Below, piece after piece: positions 14,767-18,886 of a stretch of 18,886 nt of DNA. The position numbers and the translations under genes were made by a program. The stretch lies in NCBI GenBank assembly GCA_035294145.1, contig DATGLL010000184.1, positions 1 to 18,886 on the forward strand. The letters are read 5' to 3'. Numbering within the stretch: the first letter of the stretch is position 1; each line of letters begins with the position of its first letter. Source of the DNA: CADDZO01 sp035294145. GTDB taxonomy: Bacteria; Chloroflexota; Dormibacteria; Dormibacterales; Dormibacteraceae. The notes under the pieces were generated by a model. The model was not told the DNA's origin. It saw only the letters and a list, made by a program, of their open reading frames with translations, and searched no databases.

Positions 14767-15972
14767 GTGGGGACCGAGGCAACAGCGTTGGACACAGAGC
14801 GCCTGGAGCGCATCACCAGCCATCTGATGGAGCAATACGTCCAGCCGGGTGAGATCGCCGGCTGCCAGGTCCTGGTGGCGAGAAAAGGCCGGATCGCCTA
14901 TTCGCGCTGCCTGGGCCTGGCCGATCGGGAGCGGGGGACGCCGGTGCGCGAGAACACGGTCTGGCGCATCTACTCCATGACCAAGCCCATCACTTCGGTG
15001 GCCCTGATGGCGCTCTACGAGCAAGGGCGGTTCCGACTCACCGATCCGGTCCATCGCTTCCTCCCCGAATGGGGCGAGGTCCGGGTGGGTGTGATCGAGG
15101 GGGAAACGATCCGCCTGGTCGAGCCGGAGCGGCCGGTGACGGTGCGCGACCTGCTCACCCACACCTCTGGGTTGAGCTACGGCATGGAACCCGAGCACCC
15201 GGTCGACCGCCTGTACGCGGAGGCGGGCCTGCGCGATCCATCGATGACGCTGGAGGAGCTCAGCCGGCGGCTGGCCTCGCTGCCCCTCGCCTTCCAGCCG
15301 GGAACCCGGTGGCGTTACTCCCTCGCCACCGACGTCTGCGGGCGGCTGGTCGAGGTCCTTGCCGACCGTCCCTTCGGGGAGTACCTCCAAGCGACGATCT
15401 TCGAGCCCCTAGGCATGGTCGACACCGGCTTCGTCGTCCCCGCCGGTGCGCGCTCCCGTTTCGCGGCCAGCTACCAGCGTGCCCCCGAAGGGGGACTGCG
15501 GCTCCTCGACGACCCGGCCACCAGTCCCTACCTGACAGCCCGGGCGCTGGAGTCGGGCGGCGGCGGCCTGGTCTCGACCGTGCCCGACTACCTCCGCTTC
15601 TGCGAGATGCTCCGCCGCGGGGGCGAGCTGGACGGGGAGCGCATCCTCGGTCCACGCACCCTGGCCTTCATGTTCCGCAACCACCTCCCCGGAGGCGCGT
15701 CGCTGAGCCATGTCGCACTGGGCGCCTTCGGCGAGACCCGCTTCCCCGGCGTGGGCTTCGGACTCGGCCTGGCCGTGCTCCTGGACCCGGTCGAGGCCGG
15801 TTGCATCGGCTCGCCGGGCGAGGTCTTCTGGGGGGGTGCGGCCAGCACACTCTTCTGGGTCGACCCCCTGGAGGAGCTGGTGGTGATCTTCATGACCCAG
15901 CTGATGCCCTCGGGTACCTTCGACTTCCGGGGCCAGCTCCACCAGCTCGTGCACCAGGCGATCGTGGGGTGA
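14767..15972 (+). CDS. Serine beta-lactamase-like hydrolase (class C / esterase EstB type)
   Basis: This 401-residue serine hydrolase belongs to the beta-lactamase (class C/PBP-like) family. The catalytic SxxK is S70-M-T-K73 in RIYSMTKPITSVAL. The second motif Tyr is Y184 in RWRYSLATDVCGRLVE, and the third-motif region is W355-GG in GEVFWGGAASTLFW, as in EstB-type esterases rather than the KTG of true beta-lactamases. HTSGLSYG (132-139) is also family-typical. It most likely hydrolyses esters or amides of unknown identity. No signal peptide is seen, so it is probably cytoplasmic. GTG 14767 is chosen because AGGAGG (14756-14761) lies 5 nt upstream; ATG 14743 with a weaker GGAG would add eight residues. 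It diverges from the DUF2255 gene and is followed 64 bp later by a metallo-hydrolase gene. Confidence 0.92.
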   Translation: MGTEATALDTERLERITSHLMEQYVQPGEIAGCQVLVARKGRIAYSRCLGLADRERGTPVRENTVWRIYSMTKPITSVALMALYEQGRFRLTDPVHRFLPEWGEVRVGVIEGETIRLVEPERPVTVRDLLTHTSGLSYGMEPEHPVDRLYAEAGLRDPSMTLEELSRRLASLPLAFQPGTRWRYSLATDVCGRLVEVLADRPFGEYLQATIFEPLGMVDTGFVVPAGARSRFAASYQRAPEGGLRLLDDPATSPYLTARALESGGGGLVSTVPDYLRFCEMLRRGGELDGERILGPRTLAFMFRNHLPGGASLSHVALGAFGETRFPGVGFGLGLAVLLDPVEAGCIGSPGEVFWGGAASTLFWVDPLEELVVIFMTQLMPSGTFDFRGQLHQLVHQAIVG

Positions 15973-16022
15973 GGGGCCCCGGCGGCCGTGCCCGGATCTG
16001 GCCCCGCCCGCCCGGCGAGGTG

Positions 16023-16028
16023 TAGGCT
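16023..16028 (+). promoter_or_regulatory. Possible -10 hexamer for leaderless MBL-fold gene
   Basis: TAGGCT fits TANNNT and ends 8 nt before ATG 16037. No Shine-Dalgarno is present. This suggests the gene has its own leaderless transcript, although it follows the esterase by only 64 bp. Confidence 0.35.
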
Positions 16029-16036
16029 GCGTCCAC

Positions 16037-16738
16037 ATGGCCGATCCCGAGGAGCTCGCCCCCGGCGTCTATCGGATCGACGCGGTGGGATTGCCCGGAG
16101 CGGTCAACGTGTTCGCCATCCGGGGTCCCTCCGGTTGGGCCTTGGTCGACACCGGGGTCCGGAGCAGCCCGAAGCGGATTCAGCGGGCGCTGGCCCGGCT
16201 CGGAGCGGAGCCGGCGACCCTGACCACCATCTACCTCACCCACCACCACCAGGACCACGTCGGCGGGCTGCCCGAGATGTGCCGCTGGGCCCCGGACGCC
16301 GAGGTGGTGGCGCCCGAGCACGAGGCCGAGATCATCGCCGGGGACCTGGCCATGGACCGCTCCAGCAGCCGCCTCCTCCGTCTCCTGCAGCACTGGAACA
16401 GCCTGCCGGTGGTGCCGGTGAGCCGGAGCGTAGGTGAGGGGGAGAGGATCGCCGGCTTCCGGGTCGTGGCCACGCCCGGTCACTCGCTGGGCCACACCTC
16501 GCTCCTCTCCGACGAGCACGGGCTGCTGTTGACCGGGGACGCCTTCGGGGCCATGCCGCGGCGACTGCGGGTGGGGGTTCGCCGGGCCTTCTGTGCCGAT
16601 CCCGCCATGGCCCTGCGATCGGCCGAGAAGCTCCTGGAGGAGGACTACCGGGTGGTGGCCTTCAGCCACGGCCCGGTGCTGCGAGACGACCCGAAGGCAC
16701 GGCTGCGGCAAGTCGTGGCCGAATGCGGCTATGGCTGA
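16037..16738 (+). CDS. MBL-fold metallo-hydrolase
   Basis: This 233-residue metallo-beta-lactamase-fold hydrolase has the full metal-binding set: H69, H71, D73 and H74 in YLTHHHQDHVGG, H149 in ATPGHSLGHTS, D168 in LLTGDAFG and H211 in AFSHGPVL. These bind two divalent metals (Zn or Fe) that activate water. The opening ELAPGVYRIDAVGLPGAVNV and the single-domain length resemble glyoxalase II-like or lactonase-like members; the substrate is unknown. ATG 16037 has no Shine-Dalgarno but a TAGGCT box 8 nt upstream. It follows the serine hydrolase gene on the same strand and is convergent with pcaC, only 42 bp between the stops. Confidence 0.92.
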   Translation: MADPEELAPGVYRIDAVGLPGAVNVFAIRGPSGWALVDTGVRSSPKRIQRALARLGAEPATLTTIYLTHHHQDHVGGLPEMCRWAPDAEVVAPEHEAEIIAGDLAMDRSSSRLLRLLQHWNSLPVVPVSRSVGEGERIAGFRVVATPGHSLGHTSLLSDEHGLLLTGDAFGAMPRRLRVGVRRAFCADPAMALRSAEKLLEEDYRVVAFSHGPVLRDDPKARLRQVVAECGYG

Positions 16739-16780
16739 GCCCGGCGGTCGGGGCGGCCGTCGGATGGCGGGAAGCGGCGC

Positions 16781-17164
16781 TCACCGCCGATCGGCTCGGT
16801 CCTCCAGCACCTCCTGGGCGACGTGGAAGGCATGGTTGGCGGCCGGCATGCCGCAGTAGACGGCGGTATGGAGCAGCACCTCCCGCAGCTCCTCTAAGGT
16901 GACCCCGTTGCGGAGGGCGGCCCTCAGGTGCATGGCCAGCTCCTCGGGGCGGTTCAGGGCCACCATCAGCGCCACCGTGATGCAGCTGCGCATCCGCCGG
17001 TCGAGGCCCGGCCGGGTCCAGATCTCACCCCAGGCGTAGCGCGTGACCAGGTCTTGGAAGTCGGAGGTGAGCGGCGTCCGGCGTGCCTCGGCACGGTCCA
17101 CGTGCTCGTCGCCCAGCACCTGTCGGCGCACCGCCATGCCCCGCTGGTAGGCGTCGTCGGTCAT
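16781..17164 (-). CDS. pcaC: 4-carboxymuconolactone decarboxylase
   Basis: This 127-residue enzyme of the protocatechuate branch of the beta-ketoadipate pathway converts gamma-carboxymuconolactone to beta-ketoadipate enol-lactone, releasing CO2. The sequence is close to the PcaC consensus from end to end: GMAVRRQVLGDEHVDRA, TSDFQDLVTRYAWGEIWTRP, GLDRRMRSCITVALMVAL, MHLRAALRNGVTLEELREVL and LHTAVYCGMPAANHAFHVAQ. The AhpD-like all-helical fold and the conserved active-site region around HLRAALRNG are intact. The ATG at 17164 overlaps the pcaB stop codon as ATGA, so translation is probably coupled to pcaB. In many actinobacteria PcaC is fused to PcaD; here it stands alone. A short stem (16775-16779 with 16785-16789) overlaps its stop and may be a weak terminator shared with the convergent hydrolase gene. 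Confidence 0.95.
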   Translation of the reverse strand: MTDDAYQRGMAVRRQVLGDEHVDRAEARRTPLTSDFQDLVTRYAWGEIWTRPGLDRRMRSCITVALMVALNRPEELAMHLRAALRNGVTLEELREVLLHTAVYCGMPAANHAFHVAQEVLEDRADRR

Positions 17165-18516
17165 CTCTCGTCGCTCCTTCGTCTCCGGTACTCGGCCAGG
17201 GCCCGGTCGACGAGGGCGTCGGCGGAGCCCAGGTAGGTCGCCGGGTCGAGGGCCGCCCGGATCTCCTCCGAGCTGAGGTGGGCCCGGACCTCGGGGTCCG
17301 CCTCCAGCTCCTCGGCCAGGGTGCGGCCGCGGGCCGCAGCACGTTTCGAGGCCGCCTGGACCAGCTCGTGGGCCCGATCCCGGCCAGTGCGGGACGCGAG
17401 CGCCATCATGGCGTGCTCGGCGAGCAGTAGGCCTCGGGTGAGGTCGAGGTTGTCCCGCATCCGTCCGGCGTCGACCTCCAGGCCCTCCAGCACCTCCCGG
17501 ATCAGCCCCACCGCCCCGGCGGTGAGGCGGAAGGCCTCGGTCACCGCCCCCCACTCTGCCTGCCAGGCGCCGGCGGCGCGTTCGTGCTCTTGGACCATGG
17601 CGGCGAGGAGGAGCCCAGCCTGGGCCTGCACCCCTCGGAAGCAGGCGTCGATCTCGACCGCGGCCACCGGGTTGCGCTTGTGGGGCAGGGTCGAGGACCC
17701 ACCCCGGCCTGGGGCGGCGGGCTCGAAGGCCTCACCCACCTCGGTCTGCATCATCAGGGCCACGTCGCGGGCGATCTTGGCCATGGTGCCGGCGGCGACG
17801 GCCAGGGCCGCGCCCAGCTCGGCCACCCGGGCCCGGGCCGTGTGCCAGGGCAGCGTCGGCTCGGAAAGGCCCAACTCCGCCGCCAGTTCCCGGCTCACCT
17901 CCAGTCCATGGCCTTCCAACGCGGCCAGGGTTCCAGCCGCGCCCCCGAGCTGGACAGCCAGGCGTCGGTGCCGGACCTCGGCCAGCCGATCCCCGGCCTC
18001 CATCGTCGCCACCAGCCAGCCCGCGGCCTTGAGGCCGAAAGTGGTGGGCAGTGCCTGCTGGAGCAGGGTCCGGGCCGGCATCAGGGTCGTCCGGTGACGC
18101 TCGCTGAGGGCGGCGCAGGCTGTGGCCACCCTCTCCAGGTCGTCCAGCAGCAGGTCGAGGCCACGACGGGCGATCAGCATCATGGCCGTGTCGATCACAT
18201 CTTGGCTGGTCGCCCCCCAGTGGACGTAGCCGGCCGCCTCGCCGGGCACGGCCGCGGTCAGGGCCTTGACCAGGGGGACGACCGGGGTGCCGGCCGGCAC
18301 CGCCCCGCGGCCGATGGCGGCGACGTCGAAGCGATCGGCCTGACAGCGCTCGGCGATCGCCTCCGCCGCCTCGACCGGGATCAGGCCGCAGCGAGCCTCG
18401 GCCCGAGCCAGCGCCGCCTCCACGTCGAGCATGGCCTGGACCCAGGCCACGTCCGACACCGCCTCCTCCATGGCGGGCGTGGTCGAGCCGGGGCCGAAGA
18501 GGCGGTCAGCCGGCAC
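17161..18516 (-). CDS. pcaB: 3-carboxy-cis,cis-muconate cycloisomerase
   Basis: This 451-residue member of the fumarase/aspartase superfamily cyclises 3-carboxymuconate to gamma-carboxymuconolactone, the step before PcaC. Features seen are the N-terminal DRLFGPGSTTPAMEE, HWGATSQDVIDT (residues 99-110, conserved region C1/C2) and the superfamily signature GGSSTLPHKRNP (272-283), which carries the catalytic serine loop. AMVQEHERAAGAWQAEW and LDLTRGLLLAEHAMMALA follow, both typical of PcaB rather than adenylosuccinate lyase. The start is GTG 18516; an in-frame stop lies about 50 nt upstream, so no much longer start is possible, and no Shine-Dalgarno is visible. Its promoter region (18517-18640) is occupied by the end of a TnpB-type element, so part of its expression may come from that element. 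pcaG/pcaH are not in the window. Confidence 0.95.
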   Translation of the reverse strand: MPADRLFGPGSTTPAMEEAVSDVAWVQAMLDVEAALARAEARCGLIPVEAAEAIAERCQADRFDVAAIGRGAVPAGTPVVPLVKALTAAVPGEAAGYVHWGATSQDVIDTAMMLIARRGLDLLLDDLERVATACAALSERHRTTLMPARTLLQQALPTTFGLKAAGWLVATMEAGDRLAEVRHRRLAVQLGGAAGTLAALEGHGLEVSRELAAELGLSEPTLPWHTARARVAELGAALAVAAGTMAKIARDVALMMQTEVGEAFEPAAPGRGGSSTLPHKRNPVAAVEIDACFRGVQAQAGLLLAAMVQEHERAAGAWQAEWGAVTEAFRLTAGAVGLIREVLEGLEVDAGRMRDNLDLTRGLLLAEHAMMALASRTGRDRAHELVQAASKRAAARGRTLAEELEADPEVRAHLSSEEIRAALDPATYLGSADALVDRALAEYRRRRSDER

Positions 18517-18586
18517 GGCAACCGGGGAACGCCGGCACCCCCGACCGATCGATCACGTGGCGACACCCTCCTGCCTGTGAGCGGGC

Positions 18587-18598
18587 GGCCTTTCGGCC
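18587..18598. repeat. Small GNRA-type hairpin upstream of pcaB
   Basis: GGCC (18587-18590) and GGCC (18595-18598) enclose TTTC; on the minus strand the loop reads GAAA, a stable GNRA tetraloop. It lies between the TnpB stop and pcaB. It could be a subterminal hairpin of the transposon right end or part of the pcaB leader. Confidence 0.3.
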
Positions 18599-18640
18599 TC
18601 GGATCGTCAGTGTACCGTTGCCGCTGAGTAAGCGATAGTC

Positions 18641-18886
18641 TCATACGGCACCCCTCACGGGGTTGCCCTTGCGGGCTTCGCGCTTCCTTGCCGCGTGCCC
18701 GAGAAGCCCGGGTCTTACCGCGGCTCTGCGCTTCACGAAGGCTCTAACTGAGCCTACGGGCGGGGCCCCCACCAAGCCAGCTTGGTGGGGTGCCCCGGGC
18801 GAGTACCTCGCCAGGTTGATCGCGGCGTTCTCATCGCGCTGGTGGCGCGCCCCACCGCCGTCGCACGTCCAGTGCTCGGCCCAACC
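18641..18886 (-). CDS. tnpB: IS200/IS605-type TnpB, C-terminal part (likely decayed)
   Basis: The last 81 codons of a TnpB RNA-guided nuclease run in from the right edge and stop with TGA at 18641-18643. WTCDGGGARHQRDENAAINL contains the end of the zinc ribbon and the RuvC-III motif (RDxNAAxNL) with its conserved Asp. The family pattern here is CxxCGxxHxRD; the second cysteine of this pair is glycine (GGT where TGT/TGC would be expected), so zinc binding is probably lost. The roughly 50-residue tail after INLARY is basic and of low complexity, as usual for TnpB, because this DNA also encodes the guide-RNA scaffold. In intact elements TnpB cuts DNA matching the guide and helps retain the transposon. 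The gene reads towards pcaB, 124 bp away. Confidence 0.85.
   Translation of the reverse strand, partial: GWAEHWTCDGGGARHQRDENAAINLARYSPGAPHQAGLVGAPPVGSVRAFVKRRAAVRPGLLGHAARKREARKGNPVRGAV
18647..18676 (-). ncRNA. Candidate 3' hairpins of a TnpB guide (omega) RNA scaffold
   Basis: On the minus strand, at the very end of tnpB, an 8-bp stem with a one-base bulge is formed by GGCA/CCCC (18647-18654) and GGGG/TGCC (18659-18662 and 18664-18667). Next to it GCCC-GCAA-GGGC (18665-18676) makes a GNRA tetraloop hairpin; the two share bases and may alternate. TnpB omega-RNAs are transcribed from this part of the element and end at its right boundary, followed by a guide copied from flanking DNA. The exact ends cannot be set without knowing the element boundary. 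Confidence 0.4.
18762..18796. repeat. Long hairpin inside the tnpB 3' region (16-bp stem)
   Basis: GGGGC and CCCCACCAAGC (18762-18777) pair with GCTTGGTGGGG (18780-18790) and GCCCC (18792-18796), with only CA between the arms and a single T bulge at 18791. It lies in the codons just after the RuvC-III motif. Its strength and place suggest a structural stem of the guide-RNA scaffold, or selection for RNA structure over protein sequence. Confidence 0.6.

Noticed and set aside
13840..15390. A 516-codon minus-strand open frame
   Set aside because: It overlaps parts of the F420-type, DUF2255 and beta-lactamase-like genes in wrong frames; no domain.
18381..18644. An 87-codon minus-strand frame starting at an ATGA overlap with the tnpB stop
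   Set aside because: It has no ribosome site or domain, runs out of frame into pcaB, and the peptide is Arg/Pro-rich; the overlap is probably chance.
1..18886. CRISPR array
   Set aside because: No regularly spaced direct repeats were seen anywhere in the window.

Overview
The window is high-GC DNA, most likely from an actinobacterium or a close relative. This rests on an LLM-class oxidoreductase of an F420-using family, an actinobacterial/archaeal-type ATP-dependent DNA ligase (LigB), and several genes whose -10-like hexamer sits 7-10 nt before the start codon with no Shine-Dalgarno site, a leaderless-mRNA layout. I cannot name the species. Genes I can support fill only about 60-65% of the window, which is low for a bacterium. 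Much of the remainder is insertion-sequence debris or featureless sequence.

Layout. 1-175: 5' part of an ABC-transporter ATPase (- strand), running off the left edge. 176-976: no supported gene. 977-2695 (-): thiamine-pyrophosphate enzyme resembling acetolactate synthase. It diverges from ligB (2928-4463, +), which is followed after 12 bp by a CPA1-type Na+/H+ antiporter (4476-5684, +). A long two-part inverted repeat (2738-2776) lies between the divergent genes. 5833-6390 (-) and 6547-6912 (+) are two unrecognised, divergently arranged small genes, the first tentative, with two short inverted repeats between them. 7065-7379 (-) is a short, single-domain ribosome-hibernation factor.

7.4-13.1 kb is an insertion-sequence graveyard punctuated by one aldo/keto reductase (10424-11362, +) and three tRNA genes: Glu-UUC (+), Gly-UCC (+) and Gly-GCC (-). 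I recognise broken transposases of IS630 type (about 8602-8988), IS110 type (10093-10251, -) and IS701 type (about 11700-12246, in three frames with internal stops), plus an isolated transposase-like helix-turn-helix (12448-12627).

13.2-16.7 kb is a compact block of an F420-type LLM oxidoreductase (-), a DUF2255 protein (-), a serine beta-lactamase-like esterase (+) and a metallo-beta-lactamase-fold hydrolase (+). 16781-18516 (-) is a translationally coupled pcaB-pcaC pair of the protocatechuate branch of the beta-ketoadipate pathway. Upstream of pcaB, 18641-18886 (-) is the C-terminus of an IS200/IS605-type TnpB. One zinc-ribbon cysteine appears replaced by glycine, and its 3' part is rich in hairpins, as expected for the region that gives rise to a TnpB guide RNA.

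The most unusual items are the TnpB/guide-RNA end directly upstream of pcaB, the long palindrome between the TPP enzyme and ligB, the divergent pair of unknown genes, and the transposase graveyard. I found no CRISPR array, rRNA or clear phage module. No single locus can be shown from sequence alone to be a new system.
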